DNA of 64,000 nt from Owenia fusiformis (Eukaryota > Annelida > Polychaeta > Sabellida > Oweniidae). A program made the translations under genes and the position numbers. The notes below the pieces were generated by a model that worked only from the letters and a program-made list of their open reading frames with translations, was not told the origin of the DNA and searched no databases. This document shows positions 11,713 to 23,106 of this stretch, one piece after another (position 1 is the stretch's first letter; every line of letters starts with the position of its first letter). The stretch spans positions 8,404,842 through 8,468,841 of the forward strand of contig CAIIXF020000011.1 in NCBI GenBank assembly GCA_903813345.2, given 5' to 3'.

Positions 11713-12003
11713 TTTTAAATAATCATTAACAAACGTGACATTTTTCAAAGCAGATTGATTATTTTTCAAATAAGCAGGTGGTGGAGTGTTTACAAATGGG
11801 ATTTTATATCCGTTTTCCACTATGTCTAATACACTGCTATTTGCACATAAAATGTCTTTCCAAAATGACTCATTTCGTTTTAAATTACCCTTAACAAGTA
11901 ACTTTGAACCAAGACGTTTGAAATCTGAGTTTGAAGGATTGAACAAATCGCTAGATTGTACTATACTTAACTTATCTACGACGCCTTTACTTGTTGAAGC
12001 GAT
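11713..12003 (-). pseudogene. start of DIRS pol, split from the rest by a LINE
   Basis: About 95 codons ending NVTFVNDYLK at 11713. The segment FWKDILCANSSVLDIVENGY, then KIPFVNTPPP and NNQSALKNVTFV is the usual lead-in to a DIRS/Ngaro reverse transcriptase, just before the first RT motif. Its frame differs from gag and overlaps the gag end (11987), as expected if pol is made by frameshifting or re-initiation. The continuation lies 3.4 kb away at 8292. Confidence 0.75.
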
Positions 12004-12715
12004 TGCTGCCGCTGAATTGACCTTGACCTGGGCACTCGTTTCTCCAATGTCCTGTTTCGCCACAGGAAAAGCAAATATCGGACGTTCTTTGCTGACGTTG
12101 TGTTCCTTTTCCGAACTGCCCTGCATGTCGGTTGTCGAACCATGACGTATTGTTGGCCGTACCGTATCTCCCGTGATAAAGGCTTGGCTGTATTTGCCTG
12201 TTGTTGCCCCTAAAACGATAAGAACCTCGCCCAGATTTTTTGTTATTTGACCTTGACTTTTGCAATTTAATGGAAGCTTCTTTAACGCATTTTTTAATAT
12301 ATTTATCGTCATCGCTGTCTGAAGCAATTGGAGCTTTTTCGTATTCAGAAACAGTCAACCATCCCGCCTCTGAAGAATCGGCTAAACGAATCATTTTGTT
12401 TCGAGAAAGTAATTGGTTCTTACCTTCTTTGGTAGAAGATTTCAAATCATCCATAATGACCTGCTGTTTGTCTATATCTGGAGTTTCCAGCAACTGATCT
12501 AGTTTACCAGAAATTTCGTCAAACGTGTCGATTACGCCCGCGTTAAATTCGTATTGAATTTTATTTCCTTTGTTTTTGAATTCTAGAGACTTTTCATCCC
12601 TTTTTAGCTTTTTAGCAAGTTTATTTGAGTTTTCTGTAACATCTTCTTTGATTTCACGCTTTAGTTTGTTAAATGAATCAGTGAGTAACTCTCTCACTTG
12701 ATCTAAAGTAGCCAT
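11987..12715 (-). CDS. DIRS gag-like protein with CCHC zinc knuckle
   Basis: 242 codons from MATLDQVRELLTDSFNKL at 12715. A GTG-initiated extension to 12736 is possible but less likely. The N-terminal half is a lysine- and glutamate-rich helical region (NKLKREIKEDV, KKLKRDEKSLEF) followed by KGNKIQYEFNAGVIDTFDEI, a motif common in gag proteins of invertebrate DIRS/Ngaro elements. The C-terminal third is basic and Gly/Asn-rich (GRGSYRFRGNNRQ) and ends with one zinc knuckle, CFSCGETGHWRNEC (C-x2-C-x4-H-x4-C). It is expected to bind element RNA. This frame is intact. Pol begins in another frame overlapping its end. Confidence 0.85.
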   Translation of the reverse strand: MATLDQVRELLTDSFNKLKREIKEDVTENSNKLAKKLKRDEKSLEFKNKGNKIQYEFNAGVIDTFDEISGKLDQLLETPDIDKQQVIMDDLKSSTKEGKNQLLSRNKMIRLADSSEAGWLTVSEYEKAPIASDSDDDKYIKKCVKEASIKLQKSRSNNKKSGRGSYRFRGNNRQIQPSLYHGRYGTANNTSWFDNRHAGQFGKGTQRQQRTSDICFSCGETGHWRNECPGQGQFSGSNRFNK

Positions 12716-12907
12716 CGAATAGTGTATTCCTCGCACGCTGGCAAGCCTCAGAATGACGTGTTCCTAACACTTACTCACTCACTCCAAACACAAATAACCG
12801 CCAAACCGTTCAGCCAATAGAAATCATTTATGTTCTCAAGTCGCTACACTGCGTTCCGCTTCACCGAACATAAATAGCTATTATATAAACCATTACATGT
12901 TACCACT
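12716..12907. other. DIRS 5' untranslated/terminal region
   Basis: Upstream of gag. It includes a slightly GC-richer stretch (AAGTCGCTACACTGCGTTCC) and presumably holds the DIRS left end and promoter. No matching terminal repeat was found near 2.8-3.1 kb. Confidence 0.35.
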
Positions 12908-15697
12908 TGAACATCCATTCTCAATTACTAGGCACATTTCCATGAGTGAAATGGACCAAAAGTGAAGTTGGTTTAAATGGTTTCAATTTGATGTTTTATT
13001 ATTTGAATATATGTCAAGTAGCTAAACCGCAAATATCTTCATCGATCTCAAACCCCTTCATGAAAAATTTGCATGGCAAAGCGCATATGATATTATCTTA
13101 AAAATGCAAGTCTCTGTCATTAACGTTATAGTGGGGTGTCATAATAAGAGACCTGTATTTTGAGCCAAAGCAATATTCTCATTTTTACTTTTGCATCTTA
13201 AAATAAGGATATATTTTGCCTTAATAATGAATCATATATCAGAAATTCTGAAGATATATAATTGAAACAGACTCACATTGAAGACGGAAATCACAGATGA
13301 ACTTATATTCCCTTTCACGAACAAATCCTAAGTGCTACACATCATTTCAATTTTGAAGAAAGTCAGTCTAACTACGTTACATTTAGCTTTCTTTTCTGAT
13401 GATGGATAGTATGAAGAATAAAATGATAGCTACGTTTTGGTGTTTGACACAGGAGGCATGATTTAATTGAGATTTATATATCATGACACCCTTGGTAACG
13501 TATATGATTCAAAAATAGTAACATCGTAGAATCAGTTATATCATTATGAATAATTGCAAAATATCAACTGGTGTTTCTTATATCATGTTTACACTGAAGT
13601 TTAAGCAATAATAACACTTGAAACAGACATAGTCCAACGCCTAATCATGTTATGTAAATGATGGTGAAAGTCACTAAATTCTAAAATAGCTACATTAAAG
13701 ATAACACCAACCTCAACTATGTATGCAACACATATGTAATTAACTAAGTGCAACATGCGCTACATGTTTTAAAAAAAAAATGATGGCTTAAAGTTTCTTT
13801 TTCTTTCTTTACACATTTTAAATGCTAAAATCCTTTGTAACGTAAATGATACAAAACTCACGATCGCGGAATCAATACTATTTAGTATAAAATATGTGAG
13901 TATCGTCAAGAAGAAGCAACGCTAAGTGTCTCCTGATATCATACGATACATAACTACTAAAAACTTAACTTATTCCTCCATTACCTTTACTTTGTCATAT
14001 ATATCCTGGACCAAGTTTGCATCTCAGGACTCAGTCCGAATAGCCTTGGGGTTGGCTTCTCCATTTCAGATGAAATATTAGTATTGGTGATTTTCAGACA
14101 AATAATGTCACTTTTTAGAGGAAGAAGACACATTTTGCTTTTCCATAAAATAATTTCCCTATCATTAGTCTCTACACTTACAAAAAATATTTAAATCAGC
14201 GGTTATCATAAACTGCAGTGACATATTCGCCAACGTGTACCCCAATATCTTCACTGTCAGTATGCATGTCTCTGACATTAACACTTTTGAAAGGTGTTGT
14301 TGTATCTTTTTGTATATCCATAAACCTGTGTGCAGTTCGGCTTTGACACGATTTATTTGCGTTGACCAAGGTAGCCTATGTCCCTTTGCCTGTGACAACC
14401 GTCGGGTACACAGTCCCGTTTTGTTGTCCTCTTGCAAAATTCATGTTTAATGTTTTACTTGATCATGAAACATTGTCATAGCCGCTTGTGTCACAATGAT
14501 TATTTTGGCATCACTGGGGTCATTAGCCGCCAATAGTATCTTCTCTGATTTTTCTTTTGTTTTTTCTTGCTGTTAGGCTATTTATTTATTCTTAAAACGA
14601 CCTCTTTATCTTTTCAGATGACATTGCAGCTATTGGGACAATAAAATTATTGAACACGTTCTTTGGCCATGTATGATCCACCTATTTTGTTTTTTACTCT
14701 CATGATAGTATTTTTGAATTTCTGCACTAGTCTCTCCCATCTACAAAGTGTACATGTTGATAAATAAATATACCGGTAACGTTTTGACGGCAAACAAATG
14801 TGTGCAGCAGAGTTCATCAACCTCGTTACCATCGGTAACGTAAGTTATCATATAAAAACACAGGGCCAGAGCTTCAATACAAAATCAATGATAGAAACGT
14901 GTTTTTATGTTCATTTTCACATTTATTCTAACAATGTTTATGCCATAGTTAACATTAAATTAACAACATATATTCGTTTCACATGAGAGATACTATATAG
15001 GGTGTAATACATACCTTAAATTGCGTGGTTTTACTCCGAAAAAGTGGTAGACTTTCTTGATTCAGATTCAACCAATATGTGAGCTTAAATTTCCCTCGTT
15101 ATATTCAGAGCTAGGAGTATGGTTATAGTTATTTTTTCGTACCACAAGGTATCGAAAATGATGGTATAGTAAATGATGCAAACGACACTCTCGCTGCTGT
15201 ATTGTATTCAAACAAAGTTAAATTGGTTGAACATAGTGATTAATCAGGTACACCCCTACCATACAATTAGTTGATATAACATGAATATGCTCAACTACGT
15301 ATTGACCGTGGAAACATTGATCACGTAAATGATTTTCTTATCTATAACTTCATGAAAAACTGTGATTATATTTTTCTAATGCCCAAATCTTCACGTTTCC
15401 AACAGCAACTTGTACGACTTTCTAACAAGTATTTACATGTGAATCCAGAAAAATATATAGCACATTGAATACATTATTTTTCACCATCTTTATATAATTC
15501 ATAGCACAAGGGGGTAAACATAAAAAAGACTGGCGACATTTGCTTGGGAATATTTTTGGTAAGGTGAAAATGTCAAAATGATCGTTTCTATCATTTGACT
15601 ACTTGTAAACACATCAAAATTTGATGTCAGTAATGTTAATACTAAGACTGAGCCTGGCGACATCAATTGTGCCTAGTTATTGAGAATGGATGTTGAA
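12908..15697. mobile_element. candidate 2.8-kb inverted-repeat element, no coding
   Basis: The left end (12908-12935) reads AACATCCATTCTCAAT then ACTAGGCACA. The right end (15669-15697) is its reverse complement with 1-2 mismatches over about 27 bp. The interior is AT-rich with only short, unrecognised ORFs (for example 14165-14437 minus and 14647-14832 minus). Short motifs recur inside (TTTGTAACGTAAATGAT-like at 13490 and 13830; CTCTG(A/T)CATTAAC at 13113 and 14271). It could be a non-autonomous DNA transposon; no target duplication was recognised. Confidence 0.4.
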
Positions 15698-16140
15698 TCA
15701 TTTAAGTATGATTGCATATAATACTTTCTATTAAAGAAGCGAAAGGGCAGATTATACTGGAAAAGACCAAAGATTTCTACAAACCACAGCAAATTGAAAC
15801 GAGATTCATGACCAATCATAGGAATACGGCTATCAAATTAACGAAGAAACAATATACTGACCCCCCCCCCATCGTCATGGAATAATAAAATCCACTGCAT
15901 CAAATGTGCAATTTCTAGTAATTTCTAGACGTGCTTGAAATCAAATCAAAAAGAGTATGTTTTCACTTTATATCCGACTTGAGTCACGAAAAGTACATCG
16001 CAACATGGCTTCTTAATTGTTAACTTGTTATAAATTAAGAGAGCTGTTTAAATGGGTATTTCCACAAATCAACACCCATTATTTCGCATTGACAAGTACC
16101 AGGGCCGAATCCAGCATTTGCTAAGGGGATGACTTTTGAA
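15698..16140. other. non-coding spacer with a C10 run
   Basis: Contains a poly-C run at 15861-15870. No gene or element was recognised. Confidence 0.5.
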
Positions 16141-16426
16141 TTATTCCAGGGGTGAGGTCACATTTGATATTTGCTCAAAAATTACACGAAAACTGCTCAA
16201 AATTGTGAAAGAATTATTGGCCAGGGGATACAGTATTATTTTAAACTAGACATCTCTGTCGGCGACGGGGGGGGGGGGATAACTTATTCCAGGGGTGGGG
16301 TCACATTTGATATCTGTTCAAAATCACACGAAAACTGCTCAAAATGGTGAAAGAATAATTGGCCGGTGGATGCTGTATTATTTTAAACAATACATTACTG
16401 TCGGCGAAGGGGAGGGGGCTAACATA
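16141..16426. repeat. tandem duplication, 143-bp period
   Basis: TTATTCCAGGGGTGAGGTCA at 16141 recurs as TTATTCCAGGGGTGGGGTCA at 16284. The copies stay aligned through CACACGAAAACTGCTCAAAA, GTGAAAGAAT(T/A)ATTGGCC and GTATTATTTTAAAC to a G-rich end. The first copy ends in a G12 run (16267-16278) and the second in GGGGAGGGGG. Confidence 0.8.
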
Positions 16427-16979
16427 TAGTTGAAATTACAGAATACGCTACCTTAATTTTTGATAATCTATGAACATAATCTTGTCATTAACAACTACTG
16501 ATTTACATATGTGAACGGATATTTGTAAATTTGGTTTAAAAAGAAACTGAATATAGGGTAAAAATGAGGGAGACACAGACGTCGGAAAAGTGGGGATAAA
16601 ATCTAATCAACACTAAGCTGAGACAGAATGAGAATCATATGGCTGGACTCGCAAGATTTTCATAAACATATTTGTTGATTGCTCGTGAAAACAAAAACAA
16701 ATTTCAGGGTTCATTGGCATCACACAATATTTGCAAAATGGGGGAGTGCATTTTCCCAGCTTTAGCTATCAGATTCAGTAGCACCCTGCCCTTGATATAT
16801 TAATACATAGTTTTCTTGTACCCCTTTTCAAAAATACAACGAACTAAATACATAGTAATAATGATCTTGGAATTGATTTCTTTGATCTGTAATCTAGATA
16901 GATCACACAACTAATTAACTGTTTGATTGCGTTTTTGCTTCTTTAAAGACGGGATATCCCAAAATTACCTTAGTTACAG

Positions 16980-17145
16980 CATGGGCTTTCAAGAGAGTCC
17001 ATGATTGCAGTCTTCATACTAAATTTGACGAATTTGCTCAGTTTCAAAAATTAGCGGCTATTTAATTTGGCGGAATCAGGACTGAAGTTTAATTTTTGTC
17101 TATGTTTATGCAAGGGCTATCAAAAGATTCTCTTGAAAGCCCATG
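16980..17145. repeat. short foldback with 17-bp perfect arms
   Basis: CATGGGCTTTCAAGAGA at 16980-16996 and its exact reverse complement at 17129-17145 flank 132 bp of non-coding DNA. MITE-like in form. Confidence 0.55.
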
Positions 17146-18329
17146 GTTTATGTCATTAGGACGGGTATTTACTAAGATATTTTCTGTATTTCTTTTGGGA
17201 TAATGTATGACATGTTGATGACATGCTCAGTTGACAGGAAAGGGGGCCCCAGAAGTTTAATTTCTGAAGTGCATTTGACAAAAATTCCAAACTGAAATTT
17301 GACGGATTTTAATTTGGCGGATTTTCTGACTCCGTCAATCCGTCTTATTAAAACGGGAGCCAAATTAAGTATCTTCAGTTATATCAATATTATTTTGTAT
17401 CTATCTGGCATTATAATTTCGAAGAGAGATTCTCCCGGGGACATTTGGGATTTCGAACATAATAAACTTAATTTGAAGTTGATTCTGAAATTCTGTCAGA
17501 ATGGAATACATGGACCTGGTTACATGGTTTATCTTATTCTAAATGGACAAATAAGATCGCAGGGGCAGGAAACTCCCCCGTAGTTGACATACCCCTTCAA
17601 CCTCCCTTCAAAACCCTACTTGTACAGGGTACCTACCCCTAAATCCCATGTTAAAGCCCTTCTATTTGCCGGGTACATACATACCCCCCTCCCTCTCAAG
17701 CCGTACTTTTGCTGTTCCCCACAGCTGAATTCATTTGTGAACTATTATTTTGCTATAATGAATCCTGGTGGATTTGATATCTGTAAAATATACAAAATGT
17801 ACATTATATATGCGGTCTGGGGTGTGAGGGGGTTCATTTAAAAAAACAATTTGGGGGGTCTCACTTTTGACAATCAGAGACAAAGGTCTCAAATTTGTTA
17901 AACAAAGCATGGAATGCCCATGAACCAATTATGAATATTATCAAATGAAATCAAAATATTAATTCCTTATAATCCAAATACTTCCTTGTTTTTATAACTG
18001 CTGAACCACCTTGATTACAAAAGATATACCGTGGAGTAGTCTAGAAATAGTTTTTCAAGCTTAGGACTCATATCCATTTATCATGTGGATGGACACTGTT
18101 TATTAATTATTTATTTGCATAGATATGTTACTGGCCTTGGGGAGGCACATGATGCCTTCTAGCAATTTCAGATTTGTATTGTTTGAACTTGTTTAATATA
18201 CACTTCTGATCACCATATCAAATCATTTGAATCATACATAATTTCCACGAGTCTTAGGTTTGAATGAATTAAAATGACGTAAGCTACGTGTAAAATTTCT
18301 GAAAAAAGCCTATCAAAAGACGAATTGTT
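17146..18329. other. non-coding spacer
   Basis: No supported gene. It has a pyrimidine-rich stretch near 17600-17720 with CCCTACTTGTACAGGGTACC and several CCCCT motifs. The small ORFs here show no recognisable domain. Confidence 0.5.
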
Positions 18330-19870
18330 TTTATGTCCCGACCACATAGTGTGGGGCCATATTGTCGGCCTAGGCGCGTCCGTCTGTCCGTCCGTACGTC
18401 TGGCAGTTTTCTCCAAAACCGCTACAGATATCACCTTCAAATTTTCAGGGATAACTTATAAGTGCATACAGATGTGGATGAAAAAAAATTATCTCAATAC
18501 CTACTTCCTGTCGGCCATTTTGAAGTCAAATGCTAAAATCCTTGTCTGCAAACTTTAAGAAAAACGGCTTCACATTTGCTTTTAAAACTTTAACATCTTT
18601 TTCAGCTCACTTCATTCTAGATCTGAATAGGTTTTGGACCTGTAAGCTCAGTCATGTCAGCCATTTTGAATGTTTTAAGAAAAGTTAGCGCACGATTATA
18701 CTTTGTATCATATTGAATGGTGTTTTTCAGTTTTCATACTTTAACTATTTAGTAGCTTTATAAATAATTTCAGGTGTACTTTGTTGTAAAAGCCTATGTT
18801 ATTGTTAAGAGTAGTTATATGTGATAATTTTGTAAAAAGAAATCAGCAAAAACTCATAATCACTTTTTTATTGTCTGCCATTTTGGATTTTTCCGTCTTA
18901 AAATCTTGTCTGTAAAGTCTTGTCTACGCGTTTTCAGGTGAACCGTTTGGTAGATCAATTTCAAATTTTCAGGGATGAATTTTAGTATAAAAATCTAGAT
19001 CTGATTAGTTTTTGGGCATTCTGGGTAAATGTCAAGGCAGCCATTTTGGATTTTCCGTCCTAAAATCGTGTCTGTAAAGTCTTGTCTACGCATTTTCAGG
19101 TGAACCGTTTGGTAGATCAATTTCAAATTTTCAGGGATGATTCTTAGTATTAAAATCTAGATCTGATTACTTTTTTGGCATTCTGGGTAAATGTCAAGGC
19201 AGCCATTTTGGATTTTCCGTCCTAAAATCTTGTCTGTAAAGTCTTGTCTACGCATTTCCAGGTGAACCGTTTGGTAGATCAATTTCAAATTTTCAGGGAT
19301 GATTCTCAGTATGAAAATCTAGATCTGATTAGTTTTGGGGCATTCTGGATAAATGTCAAGGCAGCCATTTTGGATTTTCCGTCTTAAAATCATGCCCGTT
19401 AAGTCTTGTCTACGCGTTTTTAGTTTTAGGTGAACCGTTTGGTAGATCAATTTCAAATTTTCAGGGATGATTCTTAGTATGAAAATCTAGATCTGATTAG
19501 TTTTTGGGCATTCTGGGTAAATCTCAAGGCAGCCATTTAGGATTTTCTGTCCTAAAATCTTGTTTGTAAAGTCTTGTCTACGCATTTCCAGGTGAACCGT
19601 TTGGTAGATCAATTTCAAATTTTCAGGGATGATTCTTAGTATGAAAACCTAGAACAGATTAGTTTTTTGGCATTCTGGATAAATGTCAAGGCAGCCATTT
19701 TGGATTTTCTGTCCTCAAATCTTGTCTGTAAAGTCTTGTTTACATGTTTTCTGGTTAACTGTGTGTTTTTTGGCATTCTGGGTAAATTTTAAGGTGGCCA
19801 TTTTGGATTTTCTGTCCTCAAATTGTGTCGGTAAAGTCTTGTCTACTCATTTTTAGGATAACCATTTGAC
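18330..19870. repeat. 162-bp tandem array with GCCATTTTGG landmark
   Basis: The landmark GCCATTTTG occurs at 18514, 18660, 18877, 19040, 19202, 19364, 19532, 19694 and 19797. From 18877 to 19694 the spacing is 162-168 bp and the copies are very similar (CTTGTCTGTAAAGTCTTGTC, GTGAACCGTTTGGTAGATCA, AATTTTCAGGGATGATTCT). The first two copies and the last are divergent or truncated. The array opens with a (GTCC)n-like stretch (CGTCCGTCTGTCCGTCCGTA) and AATTTTCAGGGATAAC, related to the unit, so it probably grew from one dispersed element. Confidence 0.85.
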
Positions 19871-20647
19871 GGGATCACCCATAGGTGGGGACATTTTGTA
19901 CACATTTGTGTTCTTGTTTGAATACTTTGCGAGGAAATCAATATTGATGTACCGTATTGAAGTCATAAACAACAGCTTCGAGATGTCAGCCCGAAGACTA
20001 TCTCCCGGTTGTCATGTTTATCTAGGAAACTGCTGGTTGTAATCATAATAGGACACACGGCAAAAAAATGTGTATCAGAATCCGTTGAAACCTGCTTACA
20101 GGTAATACATTTGTATTATAAAAAATACAATCTCGTTCTGACCATCGTGAATCCTGAACATTCCAAAAAGGCATATTTTGTATTCACCTTGACATAATGT
20201 ACATGTAACTGTGTCTAGGTGATCTTCAGTCAGTGACAGTTGTAGAGGCAAGTTGCAACTTTAAAAAGAAAAAAAATTAAAAAGAAAAAAGAGACTAGTT
20301 GCAACTGGTGATGTTTTCCATGGAAAGCCGTGAGCACGCTTTGCAAACTATCCCTGGACTATCTCTCTCTCTGGACGGCAGAGAGGGGGGGGGTTGCGAG
20401 TGCGAAAGATAGAAGAAAAGAGCCATCTCATTTCTTCTCAGTCTTGAGATGATGTTTCGGGTGAAACAGAAAGATGCTATGAGTATCAGAATGGGATCGC
20501 ACCACATGGGGAGTAGTTTCCAGAAAGATTAGAATATGGTGGATGGGGTAGCCTTGCCCAAGTCGGTATCTTTTTCCTATCTTGATTTCTATTATTCAAG
20601 ATCAGATAAGTAAAAAATACCAAAAATACCCAAAATACCAAAAAATA
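19871..20647. other. non-coding spacer
   Basis: Contains AGTTGCAACT in two copies (about 20253 and 20298) flanking an A-rich stretch, a G9 run at 20385-20393, and a run of AAAAATACC repeats at 20615-20650. No gene was recognised. Confidence 0.5.
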
Positions 20648-21415
20648 CCATATATCCAAAATTATGGCATATTCTATACTTTCTATACTTTCGAACTGCT
20701 TTTTTTAAATGATACTTTTTTCAGTCTTAGACGATTGGACTCTCTAAAGTCTATATGTCTATACTTTCGATACTTTCTATACTTTACATTTTGGTGAAAT
20801 CCCTATGTCTATACTTTTTATACTTTCGATACTTTCTATACATTGTAAAACAATATGTGACGTCATAAGTTTCTTGGTCACTTTCGATTTTGGTGAATTG
20901 CCTCAATGTATTGTAAAAAAATATGTGATAGAAAGTATAGAAACTATAGACATCTAATTTGCCAAAGACAGTTTTGTGAAAAGCAGATAGAAAGTATAGA
21001 AACTGTAGACATCTGAAGACAGTTATGGGGAAAAGCAGATCGAAAGTATAGAAAGTATAGAAACTATAGACATCTGATTTGTCGAAGACAGTTATGGGGA
21101 AAAGCAGATAGAAAGTATAGAAACTATAGACATCTGATTTGTCGAAGACAGTTATGGGGAAAAGCAGATCGAAAGTATAGAAAGTACAGACATCTGATAT
21201 GTCGAAGACAGTTCTGGGAAATAGCAGATAGAAAGTATAGAAAGTATAGAAACTATAGACATCTGATTTGTCTTAGACAGTTATAGGAAAAAAGTTCGAA
21301 AGTATAGAAAGTATAGAAACGTCGAAGGCAGATAGTATGAAAAAGGAGATCGAAAGTATAGAAAGTATAAACAATGTATAGAAAGTATAGACATTGCCAT
21401 AATTCTGGATATACC
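20648..21415. repeat. palindromic element of 10-bp CTATACTTTC modules
   Basis: The left end (CCATATATCCAAAATTATGG, 20647) and right end (reverse complement of TATATCCAGAATTATGGC, about 21395-21415) pair. Inside, the left arm is dominated by CTATACTTTC and the right arm by its complement GAAAGTATAG. The right arm contains about six larger units of 60-72 bp (GAAACTATAGACATCTGATT, then TGTCGAAGACAGTTATGGGG and AAAAGCAGATC), whose length varies with the number of 10-bp modules. Transcripts from it would fold into a long hairpin. No coding. Confidence 0.8.
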
Positions 21416-22946
21416 TCACTTGGAAAAGGCTAGGGATGGGGGTGCAAGAAGGTATCCTGGCATAAATAACGTTAGATCAACATCTTAGATATAGTGATAT
21501 CTGGACACCCCCTCCCCCATCTAACGGCCCTGAGATTCAAAGAGAAATGATGAAAACTGCATGTGATTGAAATTTTGGCCAGTAAGAGTTCCAGCCCCCC
21601 CCCCCCCCAATCTACCCTTGGCTCTTACCATGGACATAGAGGAAATTTCCGCCCTTACATAACAGTGTTGTTGGTGGGCAGAGGAAATCGAGTATGTATT
21701 GATCTAGTTAATTAGTGATTACAGATAGATTAAAGGAAAGGTGACTTAAAAGTGAATTCTCAAAATTGAGAATTCTGATTGTAATCAAAACGATATGAAT
21801 TGATACTAATCGCACGGACATGGACAAGTAATTTGAATCATTTCATATCCTATCCAACAGCAAGTGAAATCAAATGATCAAGCTACATTATTTATTGAAA
21901 CTTAAATAAAGGACAATATTTTTTTACCTTTTATGTTAGTCTCAGATGTTGCTTGCATTTTTTTGAGTTTTTGAGGCGTACTTATGGTCACTTGTGTAAT
22001 CATTAGAGTTTTTAATGCGCACTTTTGGTCTATAGGCCTGTCATTGAGGTATATTATATTCTAAAATTGTCTCAGTTTATCAGGTTTAGATTTGGTCATT
22101 TTGACTATATATAATTGTTAAGTTTTAAGCGCAGTTTTGGTCTATATGCTTATTATAGAAAACGTTAAGGAGATGATTTGGTCTACGCTACCATTTGCAT
22201 TCGTTTGACTTCACTTCTTAAAAGAGAGCTTCGTCGTTTAACTACTCTGCACGCAGGGTAGGTCTACGCCATAACAAAACCTTTAAAAAGAGGCATACTA
22301 TTGGTCTAGACCTGAAAGTAAGGCGTATTAGAGGTCTACTTTTAGTTTACGCCTCAAAAACCTATCAAAACGTAATTTGAATAAATGAACGTTTTATCCT
22401 CTTTATGGAACATTAAACCTTAATTACTCAGTTACCATATTCGGGTGGGGTACATCTTTTACTTTTTACATTTTATATTGATCATATTTTTGCCCTCCGG
22501 CTACTGGGTAAAGCCTGATTACTGGTACAGAAAAATAGAGCCCAATCTAGAAAATAAAAGATGGAATCATTACCCCCCCCCCCCCCCTACATTCACTATA
22601 ATTAAGTCGTTGGTGAGTTCGGATGTTTTTCAAGTTTAAGTTTATGCTCAATCCAGATAACATCTTCTTTATAATAAAAATAAAAAGTACTATTATGTAG
22701 ATATATATCTCCGATATCTATACATTTCCTGTAAGAATGTGGCAACGAAAATGGGGCAACAAGACCTGGGCCTAATGCATTTCTAGTTATCTGTTTTTCT
22801 GGTTTGTTTGAAACAGAGACATGTTTGAAATGGGTAAACATTGCAATCGGTATGTTTCAAGGAGGCCTCTGGGGGGAATGACGACCCATGAAACCTAGAA
22901 CCTAGAAAATCATGTTTATAAATTATAGATCAAGATATTATATTTT
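21416..22946. other. non-coding spacer with poly-C runs
   Basis: Long poly-C runs at 21595-21608 and 22573-22587. Around 21960-22340 a loose motif TTTTGGTCTA(T/C)A recurs. No supported gene. Confidence 0.5.
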
Positions 22947-23106
22947 CAGGCCCGTAGCCAGGATTTACCGGGGGAGCGGTTTTACCATAGGGGAGTTTTT
23001 GCCAAGGGAGTAGGGGGGGGGGGGGCTTTTTGACAGTTTTGGCAAAACATCATTTGGCCAGAAGGGGGAGCTGCCGCTCCCTCCGCTCCCCTTGGCTACG
23101 GGCCTG
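22947..23106. mobile_element. 160-bp MITE with CAGGCCCGTAGCCA ends
   Basis: Terminal inverted repeat CAGGCCCGTAGCCA/TGGCTACGGGCCTG, extended by TT and AA on the outside. The subterminal G-rich sequence folds back on itself and includes a G13 run (23013-23025). This end sequence is seen in many short invertebrate hAT-like MITEs (general knowledge). No coding. Confidence 0.75.

Larger units (their letters stand above)
2830..12880 (-). mobile_element. DIRS-order tyrosine-recombinase retrotransposon, interrupted
   Basis: Minus-strand order from the 5' end is: gag with a CCHC knuckle (12715-11987), start of pol (about 12000-11713), RT and RNase H (8292-6499), a minisatellite-bearing spacer, and a tyrosine recombinase (about 4008-3077). 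This combination is diagnostic of the DIRS/Ngaro group, which integrates by a recombinase rather than a DDE integrase and leaves no target duplication. Two LINEs are inserted: 11712-8293 inside RT and about 5461-4030 at the start of the recombinase. DIRS coding resumes almost codon-to-codon across the first insertion (Lys at 11713, Glu at 8292). The inverted or split terminal repeats expected for the group were not found, so both outer limits are estimates. With breaks in RT and recombinase, the copy is inactive. Confidence 0.8.

Noticed and set aside
11786-12497. Plus-strand ORFs opposite the DIRS gag/pol region
   Set aside because: Antisense shadows of gag and pol without recognisable domains.
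18330-19870. Tandem array considered as CRISPR
   Set aside because: Units of 162 bp are near-identical throughout with no unique spacers, and the context is eukaryotic.
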